64,000 nt of DNA. Origin: Croceibacterium_A sp035626815 (lineage in GTDB: Bacteria > Pseudomonadota > Alphaproteobacteria > Sphingomonadales > Sphingomonadaceae). The position numbers and the translations under genes are program-made. The stretch spans positions 62,001 through 126,000 of the forward strand of contig DASPMY010000049.1 in assembly GCA_035626815.1 (NCBI GenBank), read 5' to 3'. The notes beneath the pieces were generated by a model. The model saw only the letters and a program-made list of their open reading frames with translations. It was not told the DNA's origin and ran no database searches. Shown piece after piece: positions 17,106 to 25,418 of the stretch (its first letter is position 1; each line of letters starts with the position of its first letter).

Positions 17106-19199
17106 CTAGAAGCTGCCGCGCACCGTCAGGCGATAGATCGTCGAGACGTCGTTGCGGCGACGTTCGTGAAACTCGATCGGGGTTCGGTCGCGCAGGCCGG
17201 TCCACACCGTGCGGTCGAAGATGCTCTGCCCGCCGCTGAGGTTGAACACGTTGAGGTTCACCGTCAGCCCGAACACGTCCTTGTTTTCGATGAAGCCGAA
17301 GCTGTAGACCGGCCCCTCGTACTCCTGGCCGACCTCGAACAGCCGCACGTAAGGCCGGTTGATGCTCCAGTTGACCCCGCCGCCGAGCGCCCAGTCGCTG
17401 TCGGGCACGTCGTAGCGCAGGCTGAACTCGCCGCCGGTGTAGTTGTGGCTGCTGAACGGCCGCCCGAGCCCGGTGAGCGGGTCGGCCAGGTTCGAATCCT
17501 CGATGCGGCCGTTGGCGTTGATCTTGGCGCCCTTCCAGCCGAGCGGGTCGAGGTTGATCGTGGCGTTGAGCGAGGCCCCGTAGAGCTTGGCATCGCCGAC
17601 GATGTTGCCGCGCGATTCGCCGCCGGCGACGGGAATGATGTCGATGTAGTCCTCGATCAGCCGGCCGTAGAGCCGCAGCGTCGCCGAGCCCCACGCCTGG
17701 AGGTTCTTCTTGGCCTCGAAGTCCGCCTCCCACGCCTGCTGCGGCACCAGCTGGACGTTGCCGGCGTTGCCGGTGTCCTGCGCGAGGTTGACGCTCGCGA
17801 GGAAGTCCCCGAACGACAGCTGGCCGACGGTGCGGGCGAGCTTGAGCGACAGGTCGAGACCCTGCACCGGAGTCCACGCCAGCGTCGCCGAGCCTTTCGG
17901 CCGCCAGAACGTGCGCACCAGCCCGCCGGGGCCGGTCTGCGCCAGCTTCGAGTACTCGCCGCCGGCGCCGAACTGCAGGCTGAGGCCCTTGCCCAGCGTG
18001 CGGTTGTGATTGAGGATCACCTCGTAGCGGTCCTCGGTCACTCCGCCGGTGCCGCTCGGGAAGGGGATCGGCACGAACTCGCCCGAGGTGTCGAGGAACG
18101 ACAGGCCGGAAACCTGGCTGTAGCGGTTGAACGCGGCCTCGGCGTCGAGCTGCCAGCTGCCGCCGAGCATGTTCCAGCGGTACTCGCCGCGGCCGATGTG
18201 CTCGCCGTTCTCGCGGACCTGGTCGAAGCGGCTGCCGGTCGGGGGCGAACCGTCGGCCGGGATCAGCAGCGAGATGGCCGGGCCGGAGAAGCGGCCATAG
18301 CTCTCGAGCCCGATCAGCTTCAGCCGACCGGGGCCCACGGGGAACTCGACGTCGCCGCCGAATTCGTAGGAATAGCCGTCGTCGTCGTTGTCGAAGTCGC
18401 GGAAGACATCGACGTCGGCGACCAGGTCGCGCGTCTCGTCGTTGCTGAAGTCGGTGTAGGTGCGGCTGTGGTTGGCGTTGAAATTGGCCACCAGGCTGCC
18501 CGGGCCGTCCCACTTGACGCGGGTCGACAGGCGCGGGAACTCGCCGACGAACTGGATCAGGTTGTCCCGGTGCTCGAGCACGTTGCCGAACCCGTCGGTG
18601 ATGATCGCGCCCTCGCCGCCGCCGGCCCCGCCGCGTCCGGTGCCGTGGGTGTAGGCGGCGCTCCATTCGAGCCGCGAGGTGGCGCCGCTGACCGAGATCT
18701 CGCCGCCGCCGAAGCTCGTCTTGGCGTAGCGCGGGCGCCAGATGGCGCGGTATTCGAAGCGCCCGCTGATGTCGCCCGCCTTGGTGACGATGTTGGCCAC
18801 CTGGCCCGACAGGCCGGGGATGCCGAGCGAGGCGCCGTCGACGATCTCGATCCGCTCGACCCGGCCCGAGGTAATGCGGTTGAGCTGGTCGATGACGCTT
18901 TCGGATTTGCTGGCGATGCGCTCGCCGTTGATCAGCACGTTCTCATTGGCCTGGCCGAGCCCGCGGCCCTGGTCGGCCGAGATGATCGTGAAGCCGGGCA
19001 CCTGGCGCAGCATGTCGAGCGCGTTCTTGGGGGCGAACCGGGCGAAATCGGCCGGCACGTAGGTATCGCGCGCGGGCTCGCCGGCTGCTTCCTCGGTCGC
19101 CACCGGCGGCGGGGCGTCGCCGCTGTCCTGCGCCCAGGCAGGCAGCGGCGCGGCGGCCAGCACCGCGAGCGCGGCAGACGTCGATCGCAGTCCCTTCAT
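17106..19199 (-). CDS. TonB-dependent outer-membrane receptor (copy 2)
   Basis: 697 residues with a signal peptide ending in PAWAQD (about residue 23). The plug domain contains FARFAPKNALDMLRQVPGF and NGERIASKSESVIDQLNR. A beta-barrel follows and ends YRLTVRGSF with a terminal phenylalanine. The ATG at 19199 is preceded by GGTGGGGA. It is a clear paralogue of the receptor at 13381, with conserved blocks in the same order. It is the first gene of the minus-strand run down to the MFS transporter. No FecA-type signalling domain or neighbouring sigma/anti-sigma pair is visible. Substrate unknown. Confidence 0.9.
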   Translation of the reverse strand: MKGLRSTSAALAVLAAAPLPAWAQDSGDAPPPVATEEAAGEPARDTYVPADFARFAPKNALDMLRQVPGFTIISADQGRGLGQANENVLINGERIASKSESVIDQLNRITSGRVERIEIVDGASLGIPGLSGQVANIVTKAGDISGRFEYRAIWRPRYAKTSFGGGEISVSGATSRLEWSAAYTHGTGRGGAGGGEGAIITDGFGNVLEHRDNLIQFVGEFPRLSTRVKWDGPGSLVANFNANHSRTYTDFSNDETRDLVADVDVFRDFDNDDDGYSYEFGGDVEFPVGPGRLKLIGLESYGRFSGPAISLLIPADGSPPTGSRFDQVRENGEHIGRGEYRWNMLGGSWQLDAEAAFNRYSQVSGLSFLDTSGEFVPIPFPSGTGGVTEDRYEVILNHNRTLGKGLSLQFGAGGEYSKLAQTGPGGLVRTFWRPKGSATLAWTPVQGLDLSLKLARTVGQLSFGDFLASVNLAQDTGNAGNVQLVPQQAWEADFEAKKNLQAWGSATLRLYGRLIEDYIDIIPVAGGESRGNIVGDAKLYGASLNATINLDPLGWKGAKINANGRIEDSNLADPLTGLGRPFSSHNYTGGEFSLRYDVPDSDWALGGGVNWSINRPYVRLFEVGQEYEGPVYSFGFIENKDVFGLTVNLNVFNLSGGQSIFDRTVWTGLRDRTPIEFHERRRNDVSTIYRLTVRGSF

Positions 19200-19325
19200 T
19201 CCCCACCGCTGATTACGCTTGTAGTTTGGAGCGTGCCCTAACCGATCGGCCGGGCATTGGCAGCGCGCATCGACCGATGCCGAATGCCGCCCGACGAAAG
19301 GCTTGGCGGGGGGCGCACGAACGGC

Positions 19326-19357
19326 CTTGAACAAGCGGACGCCACACGCGACATAGG
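19326..19357 (+). promoter_or_regulatory. Candidate sigma-32-type promoter for clpP
   Basis: CTTGAA (19326-19331) is followed after 17 bases by CGACATAGG (19349-19357), resembling the heat-shock consensus CTTGAA-N(13-17)-CCCCATNTA in the -35 and in the central CAT of the -10. It ends 28 bases before the clpP start, leaving a short leader with GAGGAGAGG as ribosome-binding site. RpoH is encoded in this window. Confidence 0.45.
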
Positions 19358-19384
19358 CGCTCCGAAAGAGGAGAGGCATTTTTC

Positions 19385-20086
19385 ATGATCGATGTGTTCG
19401 GCGGTATCGGCGGTGGCTTTGGCGCCCAGGGCAAGTTCCATACCGATCCGGTGACCGGGGCGCTGGTCCCGGTCGTCGTCGAAAGCACCAGCCGCGGCGA
19501 GCGCAGCTTCGACATCTTCAGCCGCCTGCTGCGCGAGCGGATCGTGTTCATCACCGGCGAGGTCGAGGACCACATGGCCTCGCTGATCGTCGCCCAGCTG
19601 CTGTTCCTCGAGAGCGAGAACTCGCAGGACATCTCGATGTACATCAACTCGCCGGGCGGCGTGGTTACCGCCGGCATGGCGATCCACGACACCATGCAGT
19701 ACATCAAGCCCAAGGTCCGCACCGTGTGCGTCGGCCAGGCGGCGTCGATGGGCAGCTTCCTGCTCGCCGCCGGCGAGCCGGGCATGCGCGTGGCGCTGCC
19801 CAACGCGCGGATCATGGTCCACCAGCCCTCGGGCGGGGCGCGGGGCATGGCCTCGGACATCGAGATCCAGGCGCGCGAGATCCTGCGCATCCGCCAGCGG
19901 ATGAACGACCTCTACGTCAAGTACACCGGCCAGAGCCTGACCGACATCGAGAAGGCGCTCGACCGCGACACTTTCCTCGAGGCCGAGGAAGCGCTCAAGT
20001 TCGGCATCGTCGACAAGGTCTTCGCCCACCGGCCGAAGGACGAGGAAGGCGGCGAGGCGAGCGGCTCGGGCGGCGCGCCGGAGTAA
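19385..20086 (+). CDS. clpP: ATP-dependent Clp protease proteolytic subunit
   Basis: Serine protease subunit that forms the tetradecameric chamber fed by ClpX or ClpA. The 233-residue protein carries the catalytic triad Ser121 (GQAASMGSFLLAAG), His146 (IMVHQPSGG) and Asp195 (DRDTFL). The spacing of 25 and 49 residues equals that of the E. coli enzyme. Residues 1-30 form an N-terminal extension before the processed body, and the acidic/Gly-Ser tail after residue 218 is longer than in E. coli. AGAGGAGAGG precedes the start. clpX follows 184 bases downstream with its own candidate promoter. Confidence 0.97.
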   Translation: MIDVFGGIGGGFGAQGKFHTDPVTGALVPVVVESTSRGERSFDIFSRLLRERIVFITGEVEDHMASLIVAQLLFLESENSQDISMYINSPGGVVTAGMAIHDTMQYIKPKVRTVCVGQAASMGSFLLAAGEPGMRVALPNARIMVHQPSGGARGMASDIEIQAREILRIRQRMNDLYVKYTGQSLTDIEKALDRDTFLEAEEALKFGIVDKVFAHRPKDEEGGEASGSGGAPE

Positions 20087-20182
20087 GCCCGGCCGCCGCG
20101 GCCTTGCTCGCGGCGAGTGTAGCATTTTGGCAACCTTGCCCCTTCAGGCTGGAGCAAGCCGGGCGTATTAAGGTTGACGCAA

Positions 20183-20210
20183 TTGATATTGCATCCTTCC
20201 GGGCTACATT
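20183..20210 (+). promoter_or_regulatory. Candidate sigma-70 promoter for clpX
   Basis: TTGATA (20183-20188) and TACATT (20205-20210) are separated by 16 bases, in an AT-richer stretch of the clpP-clpX spacer. An overlapping TTGACG starts at 20174. This suggests clpX can be transcribed apart from clpP. Confidence 0.4.
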
Positions 20211-20270
20211 CCCGGGGGCGAATCCCCTGACGGCCGAATCTTCGGCGCGGTCCGGGCCATGGACGAGAGC

Positions 20271-21539
20271 ATGACCAAACTGAGCGGATCCGACAGCAAG
20301 AGCACCCTTTACTGCAGCTTCTGCGGCAAGTCGCAGCACGAGGTGCGCAAGCTGATCGCCGGGCCGACGGTGTTCATCTGCGATGAATGCGTCGAGCTGT
20401 GCAACGACATCATCCGCGAGGAGACCAAGGGCGGCATCGCCGGCAAGAAGGACGGCGGCATCGCCACGCCGCAGGAAATCTGCGCGACGCTGAACGACTA
20501 CGTGATCGGCCAGGACCGCGCCAAGCGGGTGCTCTCGGTGGCGGTCCACAACCACTACAAGCGCCTCAAGCACAGCGGCAAGGCGGGCGACGTCGAGCTC
20601 GCCAAGTCCAACATCCTGCTCGTCGGCCCGACCGGCAGCGGCAAGACGCTGCTCGCCCAGACGCTCGCGCGCACGTTCGACGTGCCGTTCACGATGGCCG
20701 ACGCGACCACGCTGACCGAAGCCGGTTATGTGGGCGAAGATGTCGAAAATATCATCCTCAAGCTGCTCCAGTCCTCCGACTACAACGTCGAGAAGGCGCA
20801 GCACGGGATCGTCTACATCGACGAGATCGACAAGATCACCCGCAAGGCGGAAAATCCCTCGATCACCCGCGACGTCTCGGGCGAAGGCGTGCAGCAGGCG
20901 CTGCTCAAGCTGATGGAAGGCACCACTGCTTCGGTCCCCCCGCAAGGCGGGCGCAAGCATCCCCAGCAGGAGTTCCTCCAGGTCGACACGACCAACATCC
21001 TGTTCATCTGCGGTGGCGCCTTCGCGGGCCTCGAGAAGATCATCGGCGATCGGCTGCAGAAGCGCTCGATCGGCTTCGGAGCCAACATCGCCGATCCCGA
21101 GCAGGGCCGCATCGGCGAGACGCTCGAGAAGTGCGAGCCGGAGGACCTGCTCAAGTTCGGCCTGATCCCCGAGTTCGTCGGCCGCCTGCCGGTGATCGCC
21201 ACGCTGCACGATCTCGACGTCGCGGCGCTGGTGCAGATCCTCAAGGAGCCGAAGAACGCGCTGGTCAAGCAGTACCACAAGCTGTTCGAGCTCGAAGACG
21301 TCGAGCTGACCTTCACCGAGGACGCGCTCGAGGCGATCGCCAGGAAGGCGATCAAGCGCAAGACCGGCGCCCGCGGGCTGCGCTCGATCGTCGAGGCGAT
21401 CCTGCTCGACACGATGTTCGACCTGCCGAGCATGGACGGGGTCACCGAAGTCGTCGTCGACAAGGACGTCGTCGACGGCCGCAAGGACCCCGTGCGGGTG
21501 GTCACCGGCGACGGGAAGAAGAAGGAAGCCGCGGCCTAG
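20271..21539 (+). CDS. clpX: ATP-dependent Clp protease ATP-binding subunit
   Basis: AAA+ unfoldase of ClpXP. From ATG 20271 the protein has 422 residues. The zinc-binding domain has Cys15, Cys18, Cys37 and Cys40 (YCSFCGK, FICDECVELC). Walker A GPTGSGKT is at 119-126 and Walker B reads IVYIDEIDK. The pore loop region GYVGEDVE and sensor 2 GARGLRSIVE are present. The upstream in-frame ATG at 20259 would add MDES and is possible, but the MTKLSGSD start is the one usual in related genomes. It is the partner of clpP immediately upstream. A lysine-rich C-terminal tail is normal. Confidence 0.97.
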   Translation: MTKLSGSDSKSTLYCSFCGKSQHEVRKLIAGPTVFICDECVELCNDIIREETKGGIAGKKDGGIATPQEICATLNDYVIGQDRAKRVLSVAVHNHYKRLKHSGKAGDVELAKSNILLVGPTGSGKTLLAQTLARTFDVPFTMADATTLTEAGYVGEDVENIILKLLQSSDYNVEKAQHGIVYIDEIDKITRKAENPSITRDVSGEGVQQALLKLMEGTTASVPPQGGRKHPQQEFLQVDTTNILFICGGAFAGLEKIIGDRLQKRSIGFGANIADPEQGRIGETLEKCEPEDLLKFGLIPEFVGRLPVIATLHDLDVAALVQILKEPKNALVKQYHKLFELEDVELTFTEDALEAIARKAIKRKTGARGLRSIVEAILLDTMFDLPSMDGVTEVVVDKDVVDGRKDPVRVVTGDGKKKEAAA

Positions 21540-21563
21540 CGTCGCCGCGCCCTCCTGCTCACG

Positions 21564-22493
21564 TCAACTGCAGTCGGCGCAGGGCTCGTCCGCGCCCGTC
21601 TCGACCTGCACCGTCGCGTGGCCGATGCGGAAGCGATGGTCGAGCTCGCGGGCGACGTCGCGCAGGAACGCGCCGCCGGGGTAGCCGGCCGGCATCACGA
21701 GATGCGCGGTGAGCGCGGTCTCGGTGGTGCTCATCGGCCAGATGTGCAAGTCGTGGACGGCGACGACACCGGGCAGGCCTGAGAGGTATTCGCGCACCGC
21801 GCCCTCGTCGATGCCGTCGGGCACCGCCAGCAGGCCCATCTTGACGCTGTCGCGCAGCAGGCCCCACGTGCCGAGGCCGATCACGCAGACGATGACCAGG
21901 CTGGTCAGCGGGTCGATCCACAGCTCGCCGGTCAGCAGGATCGCGACCCCCGCGGCGACCACCCCGACCGAGACCAGCGCATCGGCTGCCATGTGCAGGA
22001 ACGCGCCGCGGATGTTGATGTCGTGCTTGCGCCCGCCGGCGAACAGCAGCGCGGTGGCGCCGTTGACGACGATGCCGACGCCGGCGACGACGATCATCGT
22101 CAGGCCCTCGACCGGGGCCGGGGCGAACAGCCGGTCGACCGTCTCGATCAGGATTGCGCCGAGCGCCACCAGCAGCAGCCCGGCGTTGGCCAGGGCGGCG
22201 AGGATCGAGCTCGACTTGTAGCCGTAGGTGAACTTGGGGTTGGCCGGCCGCGCGCTCATGTAGGCCGCGCCCCAGGCGATCAGCAGGCTGAGCACGTCGG
22301 ACAGGTTGTGCCCGGCGTCGGCGACCAGCGCCATCGAGCCCGACCACAGACCGAACCCCGCTTCGATCAGCACGAACGCCGAGTTGAGCAGCACCCCGAG
22401 CGCGAAGGCGGGGCCATAGTCCTTCGGCGCATGCGGGCGGGCATGACGGTGCGCGTGCGCGTGCCCGTGCCCGTGCGAGTGATTGTCCCCCAT
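21564..22493 (-). CDS. Cation diffusion facilitator transporter (ZitB/CzcD-like)
   Basis: 309-residue inner-membrane exporter of divalent metals (zinc, cobalt or similar) driven by proton antiport. It opens with a histidine-rich stretch (residues 4-22), then six transmembrane helices. Metal-site motifs ADAGHNLSD (helix 2) and LHMAADALVSVGV (helix 5) supply His/Asp ligands. The cytoplasmic C-terminal domain contains VHDLHIWPMSTTETALTAHL. It ends in a Cys pair (PCADCS), possibly an extra metal-binding spot. It lies two bases after the GH25 gene on the same strand, so they are probably co-transcribed with mtgA. Confidence 0.92.
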   Translation of the reverse strand: MGDNHSHGHGHAHAHRHARPHAPKDYGPAFALGVLLNSAFVLIEAGFGLWSGSMALVADAGHNLSDVLSLLIAWGAAYMSARPANPKFTYGYKSSSILAALANAGLLLVALGAILIETVDRLFAPAPVEGLTMIVVAGVGIVVNGATALLFAGGRKHDINIRGAFLHMAADALVSVGVVAAGVAILLTGELWIDPLTSLVIVCVIGLGTWGLLRDSVKMGLLAVPDGIDEGAVREYLSGLPGVVAVHDLHIWPMSTTETALTAHLVMPAGYPGGAFLRDVARELDHRFRIGHATVQVETGADEPCADCS

Positions 22494-22495
22494 CG

Positions 22496-23227
22496 TCAGG
22501 GAAACTCGGTCCGCATGACATTCCAGTCAACCCGTCCCTCGATGCCGTCGAGGCGGCGGAAGTTGGAGGCCTGCCACACGGCCCACGGGCGGGCGCCGAA
22601 GTCGGGCTCGAGCACCAGCGAGCGCAGCCACAGCGGCCGGTCGAAGCGGGCGCTGATGCGATGGGCGCGGTCGAACTCCTCGGTCAGGTAGAGCACCGCC
22701 CGGCGGTCGTAATGCGCCTCGACCGGCCCGAGGAACGCCGCCAGCTCGCCTGCGACGTCGGAGATGCGCGGCCGCTGCGTGCAATTGCCGGTGTATTCGA
22801 GGTCGACGGCGGGCGGCAGCCCCCGGTCGTCGCGCGGCACGGTGGCGATGAAATGGGCCGCTTGCTCGGCTCCCGGGCGGCACAGCGTGAAGAAGTGGTA
22901 GGCCCCGCGACGGATGCCCGCCCGCGCCGCCGCGCGCCAGTTGGCGGCGAACGCGCGATCGACGTGATCGCCGCCCTCGGTGGCCTTGATGTAGGCGAAA
23001 TCGACGCCTTGGGCGGGCAGCGCGGCCCAGCCGATCGCGCCCTGGTGGTGCGACACGTCGATGCCCTGGCGAGGATAGCGCGCGTCGCTCGGATGCCACG
23101 CCTTGGCCGACAGCGCGGCGTATCCCGCGAGCACCGCCAGCGGCGCGATCAGGATGCCGCAGCCTATCTGGCCCCGCCGGCGAACGGGCCGGGCCCCCGC
23201 AGCGGGCGCGCCCGGCAGCTCAACCAT
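22496..23227 (-). CDS. GH25 family lysozyme with N-terminal membrane anchor
   Basis: 243-residue glycoside hydrolase family 25 protein, expected to cleave the MurNAc-GlcNAc bond of peptidoglycan. A basic N terminus leads into a hydrophobic segment (about residues 22-40), an anchor or signal. The catalytic domain begins GIDVSHHQGAIGW (Asp57), then FAYIKATEGG, AYHFFTLC and the acidic pair in AVDLEYTGNC (Asp142, Glu144), and ends with VDWNVM. Its ATG overlaps the stop of mtgA by eight bases (ATGGTTGA), so translation is probably coupled. A lytic and a synthetic peptidoglycan enzyme thus share an operon. Confidence 0.9.
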   Translation of the reverse strand: MVELPGAPAAGARPVRRRGQIGCGILIAPLAVLAGYAALSAKAWHPSDARYPRQGIDVSHHQGAIGWAALPAQGVDFAYIKATEGGDHVDRAFAANWRAAARAGIRRGAYHFFTLCRPGAEQAAHFIATVPRDDRGLPPAVDLEYTGNCTQRPRISDVAGELAAFLGPVEAHYDRRAVLYLTEEFDRAHRISARFDRPLWLRSLVLEPDFGARPWAVWQASNFRRLDGIEGRVDWNVMRTEFP

Positions 23228-23888
23228 AGATGCAGGCGTCGAGCCCGTCGCGGCGGACGACCCCGATCCGCGCCTCGATGGTGTTGCCGTAGCGGCGGGT
23301 GAACCCGGTCGGATCGACCACTGGCCGCTCCTTCGGCAGCGGCAGCGCCGCCGCCATCCGCGAGGCCTCGTCGCGGCTCAGCCGGGCGGCGGAATGGTCG
23401 AAATAGCGCTCGGCCCCGGCCTCGACGCCATACGTGCCGATGCCGGTCTCGGCGACGTTGAGGTAGACTTCCATGATCCGCCGCTTGCCCCAGATCTGCT
23501 CGATCAGCAGCGTGAACCAGGCCTCCAGCCCCTTGCGGAAGTAGCCGCCGCCCTGCCACAGGAACACGTTCTTGGCGGTCTGCTGGCTGATCGTCGAGCC
23601 GCCGCGGATGCGTCCGCCCTGCTGGTTGCGGCGGATGGCCTGCTCGATCGCCTCGCGGTCGAACCCGTCGTGCTCGCAGAACTTGCCGTCCTCGCCGGCG
23701 ATCACCGCGGAGACCATGTTGCGGTCGATGCGGCTGAGCGGCTCCCAGTCCTTGGTTACGCCGTTCTCGTCCATCAGCATCGTCGCCGTCACCGGCACGG
23801 GCACGAAGCGGAACAGGATCACCAGCGCGAAGCTCAGGCCGACGAACCAGATCACCGCCCAGACGAGGAAGCGCAGCACGCGGAGCAT
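23220..23888 (-). CDS. mtgA: Monofunctional biosynthetic peptidoglycan transglycosylase
   Basis: Polymerises lipid II into glycan strands without a transpeptidase domain. 222 residues: one N-terminal membrane anchor (residues 6-27) and a single GT51 domain. The catalytic glutamate is Glu66 in AVIAGEDGKFCEHDGFD. Other family motifs follow: GGSTISQQTAKNVFL, KGLEAWFTLLIEQIWGKRRI and EVYLNVAETG, then AERYF. Its length is typical. It is the first gene of a probable operon mtgA-GH25-CDF transporter. Confidence 0.95.
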   Translation of the reverse strand: MLRVLRFLVWAVIWFVGLSFALVILFRFVPVPVTATMLMDENGVTKDWEPLSRIDRNMVSAVIAGEDGKFCEHDGFDREAIEQAIRRNQQGGRIRGGSTISQQTAKNVFLWQGGGYFRKGLEAWFTLLIEQIWGKRRIMEVYLNVAETGIGTYGVEAGAERYFDHSAARLSRDEASRMAAALPLPKERPVVDPTGFTRRYGNTIEARIGVVRRDGLDACIYG

Positions 23889-23990
23889 CCGCTGCCCCTA
23901 ACCGCGCCCGACTCGTGGCGCAATCGGCGGGACTCGACGGCGTGGGCTGCATGAGGCAGCTTCGGCGATCATCGCATGGGAGTCGGAGCA

Positions 23991-24263
23991 ATGCCGCAAT
24001 TCGTCATCGAACGGGAAATGCCCGGCGTGGGCGGAGCCTCGCCGCAGGACCTCAAGGGCGCCTCGCAGACCAGCTGCAACGTGCTGCGCGACCTCGGGCC
24101 GGAGATCCAGTGGGTGCACAGCTACGTCACCGACGACAAGATCTACTGCATCTACCGCGCGCCGAACGCCGCGATGATCCGCGAGCACGCCGAGAAGGGC
24201 GGCTTCCCGGCCAACTCGATCCAGCAAGTGCGCACGATGATCGATCCGACGACGGCGGAGTGA
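23991..24263 (+). CDS. DUF4242 family protein
   Basis: 90-residue single-domain protein matching DUF4242, a ferredoxin-like fold some members of which bind nickel. Visible family features are FVIEREMPG at the start, QWVHSYVTDDKIYCIYRAPN in the middle and IREHAEKGGFPANSI. The histidines of VHSY and REHAEK are plausible metal ligands. ATG 23991 follows GGAG by six bases; an ATG at 23976 is possible. It is divergent from mtgA and followed by an inverted repeat. Function unknown. Confidence 0.8.
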   Translation: MPQFVIEREMPGVGGASPQDLKGASQTSCNVLRDLGPEIQWVHSYVTDDKIYCIYRAPNAAMIREHAEKGGFPANSIQQVRTMIDPTTAE

Positions 24264-24268
24264 GCCGG

Positions 24269-24388
24269 GAGGCAGTAGTCAGCAGGCAGTAGGCAGTCGG
24301 CATTAGGCAGCAGGGGGGGGCAGGGCACAACGGCAATAGCCGTCAAGCAGTACCCTTCACCCTATTGCCTACTGCCTTACTGCCTCAC
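24269..24388. repeat. Intergenic inverted repeat with GGCAGTAGGCAG arms
   Basis: Left arm 24269-24297 (GAGGCAGTAGTCAGCAGGCA then GTAGGCAGT) is complementary in large part to right arm 24361-24388 (CCTATTGCCTACTGCC, then TTACTGCCTCAC). The 63-base middle holds a run of eight G at 24313-24320. It fills the space between the convergent DUF4242 and rpoH genes and overlaps neither. The tandem GCAGTAGGCAGT-like words suggest a small repeat unit. It may act as a terminator for both genes. Confidence 0.7.
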
Positions 24389-24389
24389 C

Positions 24390-25298
24390 TCACCCCGCCG
24401 GCAGCAGCCGCTCGCCGGCGATGCGCTGCATCGCCTTCTGCAGCTTCTCGAACGCGCGCACCTCGATCTGGCGGATGCGCTCCCGGCTGACGTCGTAGAC
24501 CTGGCTCAGCTCCTCGAGCGTCTGCGGGTTGTCGGTCAGACGCCGCTCGGTGAGGATGTGGCGCTCGCGCTCGTTGAGGCTGTCCATCGCTTCGGTCAGC
24601 ATCTCGTGGCGGACGTGGGCTTCCTCGGCCTCGGCGACGGTCTCGTCCTGCAGCGGACGGTCGTCGGTCAGCCAGTCCTGCCATTGGCCGGCGCCTTCCT
24701 CGTCGCCGCGCAGGCTGACGTTGAGCGACGCGTCGCCGCCCATCATCATCCGCCGGTTCATGTTGATCACTTCCTGCTCGGGCACGCCGAGGTCGGTCGC
24801 GATCTTGGTCACGTCGTCGGGATGGAGGTCGGAATCCTCGTAGGCCTCGAGCTGCTTCTTCATCCGCCTCAGGTTGAAGAACAGCTTCTTCTGCGCCGCG
24901 GTGGTGCCCATCTTCACCAGGCTCCACGAGCGCAGGATGAATTCCTGGATCGAGGCCTTGATCCACCACATGGCATACGTCGCGAGGCGGAAGCCGCGGT
25001 CGGGCTCGAACTTCTTGACGCCCTGCATCAGCCCGACGTTGCCCTCGGAGATGAGGTCGCTGACCGGCAGGCCGTAGCCGCGGTAGCCCATGGCGATCTT
25101 GGCCACGAGCCGCAGGTGGCTGGTGACCAGCTGCGCCGCCGCCTCGGGGTCCTCGTGCTCGGCATAGCGCTTGGCGAGCATGTATTCCTGCTCGGCCGTC
25201 AGCACCGGGAACTTCTTGATCTCGGCCAGGTAGCGGTTGAGGCTCTGCTCCCCGCCGAGCGCAGGCACGCTCAAGGTCCTGGTAGTCGTCTTGCTCAC
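24390..25298 (-). CDS. rpoH: RNA polymerase sigma-32 factor
   Basis: Heat-shock sigma factor. The 302 residues include region 2 (LISEGNVGLMQGVKKFEPDR, FRLATYAMWWIKASIQEFIL), the RpoH-specific box QKKLFFNLR at residues 136-144, and region 4 with the helix-turn-helix (LEELSQVYDVSRERIRQIE). Upstream on the minus strand an AT-rich TTTATATAGG lies about 90 bases before the start and could hold a -10, but no good -35 is spaced from it. It probably drives clpP here. rluD is upstream in the same direction, 120 bases away. Many Alphaproteobacteria have more than one RpoH; only one is in this window. Confidence 0.96.
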   Translation of the reverse strand: MSKTTTRTLSVPALGGEQSLNRYLAEIKKFPVLTAEQEYMLAKRYAEHEDPEAAAQLVTSHLRLVAKIAMGYRGYGLPVSDLISEGNVGLMQGVKKFEPDRGFRLATYAMWWIKASIQEFILRSWSLVKMGTTAAQKKLFFNLRRMKKQLEAYEDSDLHPDDVTKIATDLGVPEQEVINMNRRMMMGGDASLNVSLRGDEEGAGQWQDWLTDDRPLQDETVAEAEEAHVRHEMLTEAMDSLNERERHILTERRLTDNPQTLEELSQVYDVSRERIRQIEVRAFEKLQKAMQRIAGERLLPAG

Positions 25299-25418
25299 TT
25301 TATTCCCAAACCTTTCCAGTCGACCGCCGGTTCACGGAACCCCGGATGGGCATCCCGCAGGGCGCGGCCACCAACTTGCCCCCTATATAAACGAAAATGT
25401 CGCCGGTCGGCGCGCAAT

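Noticed and set aside
17068..18666. 533-codon N-terminal extension of the amidase frame
   Set aside because: It overlaps TonB receptor 2 in another frame, and the signal peptide starts at 17067.
24313..24320. Run of eight G as a phase-variation tract
   Set aside because: It lies inside an intergenic repeat, 50 bases past one stop and outside any frame or promoter spacer.
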